Assembly (NCBI RefSeq): GCF_003710985.1
Contig: NZ_RHHT01000026.1
Coordinates: forward strand, 1 to 64,000
Direction: 5' to 3'
DNA length: 64,000 nucleotides
Origin: Brevibacillus panacihumi
GTDB lineage: Bacteria; Bacillota; Bacilli; Brevibacillales; Brevibacillaceae
Part shown: positions 22,587-30,772 of the stretch, one piece after another
Position numbering within the stretch: the stretch's first letter is position 1
Layout: every line of letters begins with the position of its first letter
Made by a program: the position numbers and the translations under genes
Notes under the pieces: generated by a model
What the model saw: only the letters and a program-made list of their open reading frames with translations
What the model was told of the DNA's origin: nothing
Databases searched by the model: none

Positions 22587-24536
22587 ATGACAACTTCCAA
22601 CAACATGAGCCAGCAAGAGATGGATGACCTCATTGCCAAATACGACAAAGAATCTGCCGTCCGCCAACACGTTGGCCCGATGAAATGGATTACGTTTTGC
22701 CTGCTGGTTCTCTTTTCGATCTACCAGCTATCCTATTCGCTCTTCCTCACCATCCCGCCGCAAATCCACCGGCCGCTTCACTTGGCTTTCGGATTGGGCC
22801 TCATATACTTGCTCTATGCAGGGAGAAGAAAAAACAACGCCCAGAAAAAGGTCGGGATCGTCAACATCATCCTTTCTCTCCTCAGTATCGGGGTCTCGTT
22901 GTATTGGGTGATTGATTACGACAATCTCGTCTTGCGTACCGGGAACTACACCACAATGGACATGATCGTAGGTGGTCTTGCGATTCTGTTGGTGCTGGAG
23001 GCTGCACGTCGTGTCGTCGGATTGCCGATTACGATCATTGCATCTGTATTCCTTCTGTACACCTACCTTGGCCCTTACATGCCTGGCTTCCTGGAGCATC
23101 GCGGCAGCGGTGTGCAACGGATTATCGGGCACAGTTACTTCACCCTGGAGGGGATCTTAGGTACACCCTTGGCCGTTTCCTCCACATTCATATTTCTGTT
23201 CGTCTTGTTTGGCGCCTTTTTGGAAAAAACAGGTGTCGGGGAATACTTTAATGATCTCTCCCTCGTGATAGCAGGTCGTCGAATCGGCGGTCCCGCAAAG
23301 GTAGCGGTTTTCTCCAGTGCCCTGCAAGGAACGATCAGCGGCAGCTCTGTCGCAAACGTCGTGACCTCCGGTGCCTTCACGATTCCCATGATGAAACGGC
23401 TTGGTTATCGTCCTGAATTTGCGGCTGCCGTAGAGGCATCTTCCTCCACAGGCGGACAAATCATGCCCCCGGTGATGGGCGCTGCGGCCTTTTTGATGGC
23501 CGAATTTATCGGTGTTCCTTACATGGAAATCGTAAAGGCTGCTGCATTGCCAGCGATCCTTTACTTCGTTGGCATCTGGATTATGACCCACTTTGAGGCA
23601 AAACGCCTGGGACTTCGCGGTTTGAGCAAAGAAGAATTGCCTGACAAAAAAGAAGTATTGAAAAAAGCATATCTGCTGTTGCCGATTGTCATCATCATTA
23701 CAGCTCTTATGATGAATATTTCCGCAGAGCGTTCGGCGATCATCGGGATCGTCTCTTGTGTGGTCGTTGGTGCTTTCCGCAAAGAGACTCGCATGTCGAT
23801 CACAGATATTTTGGAAGCATTCGCTTCGGGGGCTAAAGTCGCACTTGGCGTCGTTGCTGCCACCGCTTGTGCTGGTATCATCGTCGGTACAGTCACGTTG
23901 ACTGGTATCGGACTCAAATTGGCTAACGGCCTGATCGATTTGGCTGGCGGAAACCTCTTCCTTACCCTGTTCTTCACCATGATCGCTTCCTTGATTCTGG
24001 GTATGGGAACACCGACAACAGCGAACTACATCATCACTTCGACAATCGCCGCACCTGCTCTGGTAAAACTGGGCATCCCAGAGGTTGCCGCTCACATGTT
24101 TACGTTCTACTTCGGAATCGTTGCTGACATCACACCTCCAGTGGCGCTGGCTGCCTTCGCGGCCTCCGGTATCGCCAAGTCAAAGCCGATGCGAACGGGC
24201 GTGGAGTCAACAAGGCTGGCCATCGCTGCCTTTATGGCTCCGTACATTTTCGTCGTATCGCCGGCGCTGCTGCTCATTGACACCACGTTCCTTGGATCGG
24301 TTTGGGTCATGATTACTTCTATCTTGGGAATGATTGGTGTAGGGGCCGGACTGATTGGCTTCTGGATGAGCAAAATGAATCCGCTGGAGCGTATCCTGGC
24401 TATAGCAGGCGGAGTCCTTGCTGTCATTCCAGGCATCGAAACAGATATCGCTGGTATTACGCTGATCGCCTTGTCTTTCGCATTTTCTTACTACAAATCG
24501 CGCAAACTCAAGCAAGCTGAGCAAGTTTCCCTGTAA
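22587..24536 (+). CDS. TRAP transporter fused permease (DctQ-DctM type)
   Basis: A 649-residue integral membrane protein with about 16-18 helices. The N-terminal four helices (residues about 35-170) correspond to the small DctQ-like part and the rest to the DctM-like large subunit. Family segments are GTISGSSVANVVTSGAFTIPMM, SSSTGGQIMPPVMGAAAFLMAEF, GMGTPTTANYIITSTIAAPAL and ADITPPVALAAFAASGIAKS. It drives Na+-coupled import of the ligand held by the TAXI protein. AGGAGG precedes the ATG. It is the last gene of the three-gene operon and is followed by a strong terminator. Confidence 0.94.
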   Translation: MTTSNNMSQQEMDDLIAKYDKESAVRQHVGPMKWITFCLLVLFSIYQLSYSLFLTIPPQIHRPLHLAFGLGLIYLLYAGRRKNNAQKKVGIVNIILSLLSIGVSLYWVIDYDNLVLRTGNYTTMDMIVGGLAILLVLEAARRVVGLPITIIASVFLLYTYLGPYMPGFLEHRGSGVQRIIGHSYFTLEGILGTPLAVSSTFIFLFVLFGAFLEKTGVGEYFNDLSLVIAGRRIGGPAKVAVFSSALQGTISGSSVANVVTSGAFTIPMMKRLGYRPEFAAAVEASSSTGGQIMPPVMGAAAFLMAEFIGVPYMEIVKAAALPAILYFVGIWIMTHFEAKRLGLRGLSKEELPDKKEVLKKAYLLLPIVIIITALMMNISAERSAIIGIVSCVVVGAFRKETRMSITDILEAFASGAKVALGVVAATACAGIIVGTVTLTGIGLKLANGLIDLAGGNLFLTLFFTMIASLILGMGTPTTANYIITSTIAAPALVKLGIPEVAAHMFTFYFGIVADITPPVALAAFAASGIAKSKPMRTGVESTRLAIAAFMAPYIFVVSPALLLIDTTFLGSVWVMITSILGMIGVGAGLIGFWMSKMNPLERILAIAGGVLAVIPGIETDIAGITLIALSFAFSYYKSRKLKQAEQVSL

Positions 24537-24548
24537 CGACACGAGAAA

Positions 24549-24600
24549 AACCCTCCCAAGTGCCGGGCCGTCGAAAAACGGCCTCCGCTGGGAGGGTTCT
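24549..24600. terminator. Bidirectional terminator between the TRAP operon and cvfB
   Basis: AACCCTCCCA pairs with TGGGAGGGTT, with an inner CCGGGCCGT/ACGGCCTCCG helix. T-rich ends TTCTTTCT on the plus side and TTTTTCTCG on the minus side serve both convergent units. Confidence 0.85.
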
Positions 24601-24616
24601 TTCTATTGCATGCTTT

Positions 24617-25528
24617 TTACTCACCATGTTCACTGTGAATCATGCGTGTCCAGCCATCCACCTGCTCGACTCGCCTTTCCTTCATCAGCTTGCCCAGAGC
24701 GCGCTTGAAGCTGGATTTGCTCATGTCGAATTTCTCGCGGACCACATCGGCTGGCGTATCGTCCGTATACGGCATCGCCCCGTCCCGATTGATCAGATAA
24801 CGCAGCAGCTTTTCCGCGTCCTCCCCGTACTGGACCTCCTTGCGCTCCCTCATCGAACCGTTGAGCCTGCCGTCTTCCCGCACAAAGCTCACCCGGCAGC
24901 GAACCGATTGCCCGAGACGCAGCCTCTCTGTCATCTCATCCCGATGGATAAACAGGATGTGATCCTCATCCGTCAACAAAAAGGCTCCGGCTTGAATCAC
25001 CTTGTAGACCGTTCCTTCTACCTGCTTGTTCTTCATCGTCTGATCGGCAGGCACTGCAATCTGTCCGACTTCGGCTTCCGTCACCGGCTTGGCCAACATC
25101 CTTCCCTTCGGATCCCGCTTGATCGCCACCAGCAAGCGGTCACCCGGACGCGGCCATTCATCCCGCAGCTTCGGGAGGTCGTCTATAAATACAAGCAAGT
25201 GCTTGTTGATCCCATTGTCCAAAAAGATCCCCATACGCGAGGAGAGATCCACCACTTCCAACCATCCGTATTCATCCAGGCCCACGTACGGCATGGCCAT
25301 CGTTGCTGCCAATCGATCTTCGTGATCATGGTACAAAAAGACTTCGACTTCTTCCCCGCTTTCGAGCGGTCCATCTGCTTCGTTGCGGTGGAGAAAGACC
25401 TCCTCTCTGCCGTCGGTCAGAAAGTATCCGATCTCCTTCTTGCGGGCTACCCGCATTTTCAGGATCATGCCTGCCTGCAAATCTCGACTGGGAGCCTTGG
25501 TCCGTACTGGTCTTCTGCCTCTATCCAT
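24617..25528 (-). CDS. cvfB: CvfB/YitL-family S1 RNA-binding protein
   Basis: A 303-residue cytosolic RNA-binding protein, close to the usual CvfB length. Three S1-like OB-fold modules are recognisable (RVARKKEIGYFLTDGREEVFLH near residues 25-46, SSRMGIFLDNGINKHLLVFIDDLP near 95-118, KVIQAGAFLLTDEDHILFIHRDEM near 185-208). A C-terminal winged helix follows (DDTPADVVREKFDMSKSSFKRALGKLMKE). In staphylococci CvfB affects virulence gene expression, and in Bacillus its role is unclear. The ATG at 25528 has a moderate GAGG site. A later start at Met20 is possible. Divergent from uppP. Confidence 0.88.
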   Translation of the reverse strand: MDRGRRPVRTKAPSRDLQAGMILKMRVARKKEIGYFLTDGREEVFLHRNEADGPLESGEEVEVFLYHDHEDRLAATMAMPYVGLDEYGWLEVVDLSSRMGIFLDNGINKHLLVFIDDLPKLRDEWPRPGDRLLVAIKRDPKGRMLAKPVTEAEVGQIAVPADQTMKNKQVEGTVYKVIQAGAFLLTDEDHILFIHRDEMTERLRLGQSVRCRVSFVREDGRLNGSMRERKEVQYGEDAEKLLRYLINRDGAMPYTDDTPADVVREKFDMSKSSFKRALGKLMKERRVEQVDGWTRMIHSEHGE

Positions 25529-25683
25529 CGTTTCGTTTCCTCACTCTCATCTCTATTCCATTAAAATACCACAACTTTTTCCTGCGACCAAGGCGGCTGT
25601 CCCCTAAAATAGGCAAGTCTTGCACAATGGGACATACATATGACAATATCGGACCCTTTAAACGATAGGAGTGACGTCGCATT

Positions 25684-26460
25684 ATGCTGCTTTTACTGGA
25701 ATACATCTTCCTTGGCATCGTTCAGGGCTTAACCGAATTTTTGCCCATCTCCAGCACCGGCCATCTCGTTTTGTTTCGCAAGCTGTTCGGCCTCAGCGAG
25801 ATCGGACTGCTGTTTGATACGATGCTTCACTTCGGGACATTGATCGCCGTCATCGTCGTATTCTGGCCAGAGGTCAGGCAGCTGATCGCCAATCCTACCA
25901 GCAAGCTGGCCCGCTTGCTTGTGGTAGGGACCATACCCACAGCGGTGATCGGACTCGCTTTCGAGGATTACTTCGAGGAAATCTCCCGTACCGGCGTCAC
26001 GATCGGCTGGGAATTTCTTGCGACAGGAGTGATTCTTTGGACCGTCGAATCCATGCGCAAGGGACATCGCCGGTTTGAACAAATCAACTACACCGATGCC
26101 CTGATCATCGGCACCTTGCAAGGAGCGGCCATCCTTCCTGCTATCTCACGCTCGGGACTGACCATCGCGGGTTCCCTGTTGCGCGGAATCGACCGGGCGG
26201 ATGCGGCGCGTTTTTCCTTTTTGCTCTCCCTGCCAGCCATCCTGGGCGCATGTACCCTGCAAACCGTCAAACTGACGCAAAATCCGCTCGACACTGCTAC
26301 GCTGATTCCCATGATTGTCGGGACATTTTTCGCAGCAGTCGCGGGCTACTTCGCCATTCGCTGGATGCTGAGAATTATCAGCACCGGCTCGATGAAGGGA
26401 TTTGCCGTCTACGTCTGGATTCTGGGCGGAATCATTCTTGGATTGCAATACCTGGGGTAA
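25684..26460 (+). CDS. uppP: Undecaprenyl-diphosphate phosphatase
   Basis: A 258-residue BacA-type membrane enzyme that dephosphorylates undecaprenyl diphosphate to recycle the lipid carrier for peptidoglycan. Catalytic signatures are GIVQGLTEFLPISSTGHLVL (residues about 11-30, the E-x3-P-x-S-S-x-x-H motif) and the second ILPAISRSGLTIAGSLL (PxxSRSG with the essential Ser/Arg). Seven to eight helices are visible. AGGAGTGA precedes the ATG. The family confers bacitracin tolerance when overexpressed. The dispersed 90-bp repeat lies just after its stop. Confidence 0.95.
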   Translation: MLLLLEYIFLGIVQGLTEFLPISSTGHLVLFRKLFGLSEIGLLFDTMLHFGTLIAVIVVFWPEVRQLIANPTSKLARLLVVGTIPTAVIGLAFEDYFEEISRTGVTIGWEFLATGVILWTVESMRKGHRRFEQINYTDALIIGTLQGAAILPAISRSGLTIAGSLLRGIDRADAARFSFLLSLPAILGACTLQTVKLTQNPLDTATLIPMIVGTFFAAVAGYFAIRWMLRIISTGSMKGFAVYVWILGGIILGLQYLG

Positions 26461-26470
26461 TCTTGATCCA

Positions 26471-26560
26471 GCTGTAGTGGTGGGGAGGAAAAAGGAGAAA
26501 ACGCTCCAGGCGGGTTGGGATCTTTGCTTACTGGTCATCCCTGGCCGGCTGCACTCCAAA
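26471..26560. repeat. Dispersed intergenic repeat, copy A
   Basis: From GCTGTAGTGG to GCACTCCAAA this stretch matches 58193-58281 at most positions, with three small gaps. Shared blocks include GAGGAAAAAGGAGA, AACGCTC, AGGCGGG, TGGGATCTTT and TCATCCCTGGCCG. It lies directly after uppP and before the terminator of the convergent small gene. No convincing coding frame is shared between the copies. It may be a structured RNA or a small non-autonomous element. Confidence 0.8.
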
Positions 26561-26569
26561 TCATATAAG

Positions 26570-26598
26570 AAAGCCGGCTTACGTACAGCCGACTTACT
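26570..26598 (-). terminator. Terminator of the small membrane-protein gene
   Basis: On the minus strand AAGTCGGCT pairs with AGCCGGCTT around GTACGTA. TTCTTATAT follows. The stem contains the stop codon region of the small gene. Confidence 0.65.
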
Positions 26599-26800
26599 TG
26601 CTTTCTTCCTTGTCTGGGTATCTGCTGGCAATCAGTTTGCCGACCAGAAGGATAATGCCGTAAAAAGCGGTCGCCAACAAAGATGTCGCGAGCCAAGTGT
26701 CCGTGCCTAGTACCAAATAAAGCAAGGCATGAGCCACAAAGATCCCGAGCAGCCACCACCAGATGTTCATGCGGTTGAAAAAGGTCGCAAAACCACGCAT
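26594..26800 (-). CDS. Hypothetical small membrane protein
   Basis: A 68-residue protein with two transmembrane helices (IWWWLLGIFVAHALLYLVLG and WLATSLLATAFYGIILLVGKL), joined by a short TDT loop, and a charged C-terminus RYPDKEESK. GGAGG stands 9 bases before the ATG. I do not recognise the family. It is convergent with uppP and 80 bases upstream of the Toprim gene stop. Confidence 0.7.
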   Translation of the reverse strand: MRGFATFFNRMNIWWWLLGIFVAHALLYLVLGTDTWLATSLLATAFYGIILLVGKLIASRYPDKEESK

Positions 26801-26878
26801 TCGACTGCACCTCCAGCTATCTCTACTTCTTGTTATAGCCGAAGGGAGGTCATTTTATCCCCTGCTCGCATGTTCCAT

Positions 26879-27214
26879 TCAAGGGTATTCGACTGCAAAG
26901 CCTGCCCGCTCCAAAATCTCAGCCAAAACATCCAATGGAGTCCGTGCCACCTCTCCGTACACCTTTTGAGTATGGAGATGCATCGCGTCGGGAAGATCTG
27001 CTGCCAGTTGCTTTCGCAATTTTATTCCGCTTTCATCTTCATCCGTAAACAGGTAGACCTCATCCGCCTCTTCCGTCAAAAGAGCAAGCTGCTCCGCCTT
27101 TTCCGTACTGTAAGTGCCGTAGGTGCAATAAATCGTGACGGGTTCTGCGAGAACCTTGAGCAATCGCTCCCGGTCCGTTTTTCCCTCCACGATCAAGATG
27201 CAGTCCGCTGCCAT
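26879..27214 (-). CDS. Toprim-domain protein (YusF-like)
   Basis: A 111-residue single Toprim domain. Catalytic features: the N-terminal ILIVEGKTDRERLL with the invariant Glu, and YLFTDEDESGIKLRKQL with the DxD pair. Short free-standing Toprim proteins resemble RNase M5 and Bacillus YusF, and may act on RNA or nucleotides. The function is unproven. GGGGAAAAAGAG precedes the ATG. Nothing in its neighbours points to a pathway. Confidence 0.82.
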   Translation of the reverse strand: MAADCILIVEGKTDRERLLKVLAEPVTIYCTYGTYSTEKAEQLALLTEEADEVYLFTDEDESGIKLRKQLAADLPDAMHLHTQKVYGEVARTPLDVLAEILERAGFAVEYP

Positions 27215-27367
27215 CTCTTTTTCCCCTTTTCGCCATAAACTCTCACCTTCAGTATACTTGTTGTCTCTTCCTCAAGCACGCGATTGCGGGAAACATGTGG
27301 ATGTGTACGCAAGCTTCCAATTTGGCATGGTAATAAGGAAGCCGACAAGAAAAGGAGATCTCCCGCC

Positions 27368-27520
27368 ATGGCCAAATGGAAAAGCGCAAAGAATCTAAAC
27401 CAAAAAGGGTTGGCTGTAACCGGCCTGACAAGCAGTACGGTAGCCGATGACACCCATACCGAAGACAATCAAGGTACCGCGAAACAGCATCAAAATCAGC
27501 AACAACCTCGCCAATCCTGA
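27368..27520 (+). CDS. Hypothetical small hydrophilic protein
   Basis: A 50-residue protein, MAKWKSAKNLNQKGLAVTGL at the N-terminus, then a Thr/Asp-rich stretch and a Gln-rich tail ending PRQS. AAAGGAGAT lies 8 bases before the ATG and a terminator follows 13 bases after the stop. Translation is therefore likely. No family recognised. The composition recalls small spore or stress proteins, without a defining motif. Confidence 0.6.
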   Translation: MAKWKSAKNLNQKGLAVTGLTSSTVADDTHTEDNQGTAKQHQNQQQPRQS

Positions 27521-27532
27521 TTTTGTGTGTTG

Positions 27533-27566
27533 AAAAGAAGCCTGCCCAGCAGTGCTTCTTTTCTTT
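27533..27566 (+). terminator. Terminator of the small hydrophilic gene
   Basis: AAAAGAAGC (27533-27541) pairs with GCTTCTTTT (27554-27562), followed by CTTT. Confidence 0.8.
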
Positions 27567-27642
27567 ACTTCGGACTGCGTTCCTGATACGCTAGTAAAAA
27601 ATATTTTTCTGAATATTGCCAAGAGACGGAGAGAAAATCAAC

Positions 27643-28899
27643 GTGGAGCTATCTCTATGGAGAAATCGTTCATTTCTGAAACTATGGTTCGCACAGATGA
27701 CCGCCAATATCGGCGATCAATTTTACAGCTTCGCTTTGCTTTGGTACCTGTTGCAAGCAACGAAATCCGGAACAGCGTTAAGTCTGCTCGTCATCCCGGA
27801 AATGGTGGCAGGTCTGCTCTTTTTTCTCGTTGGAGGGGTTCTTGCCGATCGCTACAATCCTCGCTTGCTCATGGTTGGATCGGACCTGGCCCGCATTCTC
27901 GTTGCGATCGCAGTTGGCATCATGGCGGCGGTTGGGATTGAGCAGTTTTCCTTTTTTCTTCTCGCGCAGTTCCTGCTCGGGCTGTTCTCCAGTCTGTTCC
28001 AACCCGCACGTACTGTTGCTCTCAAGGCAATTGTGCCAATAGAACAGCTCAGTCGTGCCAACGCGATTCTGGATACGACATTTCGGACCATTCGCATTCT
28101 TGCTCCCATGACCATCGGCTTGCTTTCTTCCCTTGTACCCTTGTCTGCGCTTTTCTTCGTCAATGCCGGAAGCTACCTGTTCTCCGTCTTCTTTGTCTAT
28201 GCCATAAGCGAATCACTGGAACCTCTGCATAAAGACAGCACTCCTGTCAAAATGACCCCTTCCCAGTACATCAAGGATATAGGTATGTGCATGACAGAGT
28301 TAAAGCGTAATCATTTGCTCTTTTTGATTCTTGTGTTCAGCAATGTGGGTTTTCTCGTTTGGATCGTGTGTTGGAATGTTGGCTTTCCTTTTTTGGCGGA
28401 AGGCATGGCACAAGGCGATGGCAGTCAGCTAGCTGTGCTGATTGGCAGCTACGGCATCGGCAACCTGTTCGGCAGTCTCTACATGGCAAGGGCTGTTTAT
28501 CACCGTCACCTCTTGGTCATTTTGATCGGATGGGCGATTCAGGCGGGCGGTTTTCTGTTTTTGGCTCTCGGAACAGAGTACCACTGGCTGGCCTATGTCG
28601 CTGCCGCAGTCGCTGGCATTGGAGGGCCATTAATCGGGATTCCTACCGTTACTGCGATCCAGACCAAGGCAACGACCAGCAACACAGGCAAAATATTTTC
28701 CATCAACATGCTCATGTTTACGTTCTTCAGCATGCTGTCCAGTATTTTAGGGGCGATTTGGCTGGGGAAATGGCCCGTCGAACAGCTATTTCTCGTCAGT
28801 GGGCTTTTTCTTGTAAGTTTAGCTGCCATCGGATTTGCCTGGGAACGAAGCATTGAACAACACTCCCACCAACAGCAAGCAGACCAATCCTCTTCTTAA
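27643..28899 (+). CDS. MFS transporter
   Basis: A 418-residue major facilitator superfamily protein with about twelve helices. The N-terminal WRNRSFLKLWFAQMTANIGDQ and the loop motif GGVLADRYNPRLLMVGSD (motif A-like, G-x-L-a-D-r-y) are typical of the MFS_3/enterobactin-exporter-like drug efflux group. The second half begins near FLILVFSNVGFLVWIVCWNVG. The GTG at 27643 is chosen because GGAGAG lies 8 bases before it; an upstream start lacks a site. Substrate unknown. A hairpin overlapping the stop codon ends the transcript. Confidence 0.9.
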   Translation: MELSLWRNRSFLKLWFAQMTANIGDQFYSFALLWYLLQATKSGTALSLLVIPEMVAGLLFFLVGGVLADRYNPRLLMVGSDLARILVAIAVGIMAAVGIEQFSFFLLAQFLLGLFSSLFQPARTVALKAIVPIEQLSRANAILDTTFRTIRILAPMTIGLLSSLVPLSALFFVNAGSYLFSVFFVYAISESLEPLHKDSTPVKMTPSQYIKDIGMCMTELKRNHLLFLILVFSNVGFLVWIVCWNVGFPFLAEGMAQGDGSQLAVLIGSYGIGNLFGSLYMARAVYHRHLLVILIGWAIQAGGFLFLALGTEYHWLAYVAAAVAGIGGPLIGIPTVTAIQTKATTSNTGKIFSINMLMFTFFSMLSSILGAIWLGKWPVEQLFLVSGLFLVSLAAIGFAWERSIEQHSHQQQADQSSS

Positions 28900-28920
28900 A
28901 GGAGAAAGATTGGTTTTTTT
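28884..28920 (+). terminator. Terminator of the MFS gene
   Basis: CCAATC-CTCTT pairs with AAGGAG...GATTGG, followed by TTTTTTT. The stop codon TAA (28897-28899) lies in the loop. Confidence 0.85.
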
Positions 28921-28932
28921 CTGAAAAAGGAA

Positions 28933-28961
28933 TTGCAATCCTCTTATTCATGTCATATAAT
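28933..28961 (+). promoter_or_regulatory. Sigma-A promoter of amt
   Basis: TTGCAA (28933-28938) and TATAAT (28956-28961) with a 17-base spacer. The start of transcription would be near 28968. Confidence 0.85.
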
Positions 28962-28980
28962 CTGACGTATAGAAAATAAA

Positions 28981-28997
28981 TGTTAGATATTCTAACA
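28981..28997 (+). promoter_or_regulatory. GlnR/TnrA operator
   Basis: TGTTAGATATTCTAACA matches the GlnR/TnrA consensus TGTNANAWWWTMTNACA at every defined position. It lies about 13-30 bases downstream of the predicted amt start of transcription, a position that favours repression, as by GlnR under nitrogen excess, rather than TnrA activation. Confidence 0.85.
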
Positions 28998-29016
28998 TGA
29001 AAAAGGAGTGGATTGA

Positions 29017-30360
29017 ATGGAACCGACTTTAGAAGATGTATCTTCCGCCATCGATTCTACATGGGTCATGGTATCTGCCATCCTGGTGATCATGATGCAG
29101 ATTGGATTCGCTTTGCTGGAGGCAGGCTCAACCCGGATGAAAAATGCCGGCCACATCGCCGGCAAGACCGTCCTTACTTTCGGTATCTGCTCCATCGCCT
29201 TCTGGTCTCTCGGATTCGGGCTTACCTTTGGCGATGGCAACTCCCTCATCGGTCTTACCGGATTTTTCTTCGACGGTTCTGCGGAACAAGCAGCCGCATC
29301 TTTCTCCAACTTCTCCGGAGCTTCTGTCCCGATCACGATTCTCTTTTTGTTCCAGCTGGCATTCGCCGCTGTTTCGCTAGCAATCGCCTGGGGCGGGTTT
29401 GCCGAACGGGCGAAGCTTTCGGTCTACTTCATTTTCAGTATTTTGTTCACCGTGTTGATCTATCCCGTGGTTGGTCACTGGGTATGGGGCGGCGGTTGGC
29501 TGGCAGAACTGGGGATGCAGGACTTCGCAGGTTCTACTGTCGTTCATTTGCAAGGTGCTATCGTAGCCTTGGTAGCCACACTCCTTTTGAAACCCCGGAT
29601 CGGCAAGTACAATCGCGACGGCAGCTCCAATCTGATTCCGGGTCACAATCAGGTATACTCCGTGCTTGGCGTGCTTTTCCTGTGGATCGGTTGGTTCGGG
29701 TTCAATGGCGGTTCTACACTGGGTGCCTCAGATGGTTTCTTCGGCTATGTCGCCGTCACCACCAATCTCGCTACAGCTGCCGGAGCCATCGCTGCTCTCG
29801 CCATCTCCTGGATCGTCATGGGCAAGGCGGATATTCCCAGCATGCTGAACGGCGTCCTCTCAGCCCTGGTCGCTATCACAGCCTCCTGCGCTTTCGTCGA
29901 TCCCTGGGCAGCAGTCGTAATCGGAGCTGTGTCAGGTATTCTGACCTTCTATACTTCTGTTTGGTTTGATCGCATGGGTATCGATGATCCAATCTTCGCC
30001 TTCTCCGTTCACGGGATGGCAGGCATATGGGGAACCTTGTCCACGGGGCTGTTTGCCACACCTGCCCTCGCAGAAAAAGTGGGAGTCGGCGGTGCAGGCT
30101 TGTTCTACGGCGGGGGTTTTCATCAATTGGGGATTCAGGCACTCGGACTGGCAGGCTCGATCGCCTATGTCTTCGCCGTATCATACATTGTGCTGGCTGC
30201 ATTGAAAGCCATCATGGGACTTCGTGTATCTCGCGAAGAAGAGCTCGTAGGCCTCGACGTCAGCGAACACGGAATCTATGGCTATCCCGAGCTTCTGCAG
30301 CCCGGACGTGTACAACAACCGGCTGCAAGCCCAAAAAGCATCGCGCAAGTATCAAACTAA
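29017..30360 (+). CDS. amt: Ammonium transporter (Amt/Rh family)
   Basis: A 447-residue Amt channel with eleven helices. Family signatures: DSTWVMVSAILVIMMQIGFALLEAG at the N-terminus, DFAGSTVVHLQGAIVALVAT carrying the first pore His, GWFGFNGGSTL, and DPIFAFSVHGMAGIWGTLSTG with the second His. It conducts ammonium into the cell when ammonium is scarce. No PII protein (glnK/glnB) gene follows it, unlike the usual amtB-glnK pairing in many bacteria. Ribosome site AAAGGAG precedes the ATG. Transcription is predicted to respond to GlnR/TnrA. Confidence 0.95.
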   Translation: MEPTLEDVSSAIDSTWVMVSAILVIMMQIGFALLEAGSTRMKNAGHIAGKTVLTFGICSIAFWSLGFGLTFGDGNSLIGLTGFFFDGSAEQAAASFSNFSGASVPITILFLFQLAFAAVSLAIAWGGFAERAKLSVYFIFSILFTVLIYPVVGHWVWGGGWLAELGMQDFAGSTVVHLQGAIVALVATLLLKPRIGKYNRDGSSNLIPGHNQVYSVLGVLFLWIGWFGFNGGSTLGASDGFFGYVAVTTNLATAAGAIAALAISWIVMGKADIPSMLNGVLSALVAITASCAFVDPWAAVVIGAVSGILTFYTSVWFDRMGIDDPIFAFSVHGMAGIWGTLSTGLFATPALAEKVGVGGAGLFYGGGFHQLGIQALGLAGSIAYVFAVSYIVLAALKAIMGLRVSREEELVGLDVSEHGIYGYPELLQPGRVQQPAASPKSIAQVSN

Positions 30361-30387
30361 CGATTTTCAATCGCTATGATCGTCCCA

Positions 30388-30708
30388 TCAAGGGAAATCA
30401 GCGGGGATCGCTTCTTTCGAATAATAACGAACCATTTTTCCCTTCATTCGTGCATACTCGATCTCTCTTCTCGTGCTGCTGCCGATATAACCATCGACAT
30501 CGATCACAAATATTTCATCGGAGAGATCTATTTTCTTCAGATGCAAGTCACCCAATAATTCGGCTTGCTCTTGTGTCAAATCAAAGCCTTCGCTTTGTTC
30601 AAAAAACGCTAAACTAATCACGATGTTTCCTTGAAGGGTTAGGTGTGCATTGACTTGTTCGAATTGCTTCTTGAACTTTGTCGATCCGCATAGCGTGATG
30701 ATTTTCAT
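30388..30708 (-). CDS. Nucleoside 2-deoxyribosyltransferase-like protein
   Basis: A 106-residue Rossmann-like protein. It opens MKIITLCGSTKFKKQFEQVN, a G-S-T motif shared with 2-deoxyribosyltransferase and DUF4406 folds. It contains DEIFVIDVDGYIGSSTRREIEYAR, where the D-x-D and the S-S-T-R-x-E-I-E-Y-A pattern match the nucleotide-binding and catalytic Glu region. It may hydrolyse or transfer nucleosides. The in vivo role is unknown. AGGAGG lies 5 bases before the ATG. Convergent with amt. Confidence 0.72.
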   Translation of the reverse strand: MKIITLCGSTKFKKQFEQVNAHLTLQGNIVISLAFFEQSEGFDLTQEQAELLGDLHLKKIDLSDEIFVIDVDGYIGSSTRREIEYARMKGKMVRYYSKEAIPADFP

Positions 30709-30735
30709 GCCATCCTCCTATATTTTTATATAAAA

Positions 30736-30772
30736 GCTGACCCACATCATCATCGGGTCAGCCCTTTTTTTA
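30736..30772. terminator. Bidirectional terminator between a MOSC gene and the nucleoside-transferase-like gene
   Basis: GCTGACCC (30736-30743) pairs with GGGTCAGC (30755-30762). On the minus strand TTTTATATAAA follows, ending the MOSC gene; on the plus side CCTTTTTTT follows. Confidence 0.85.
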
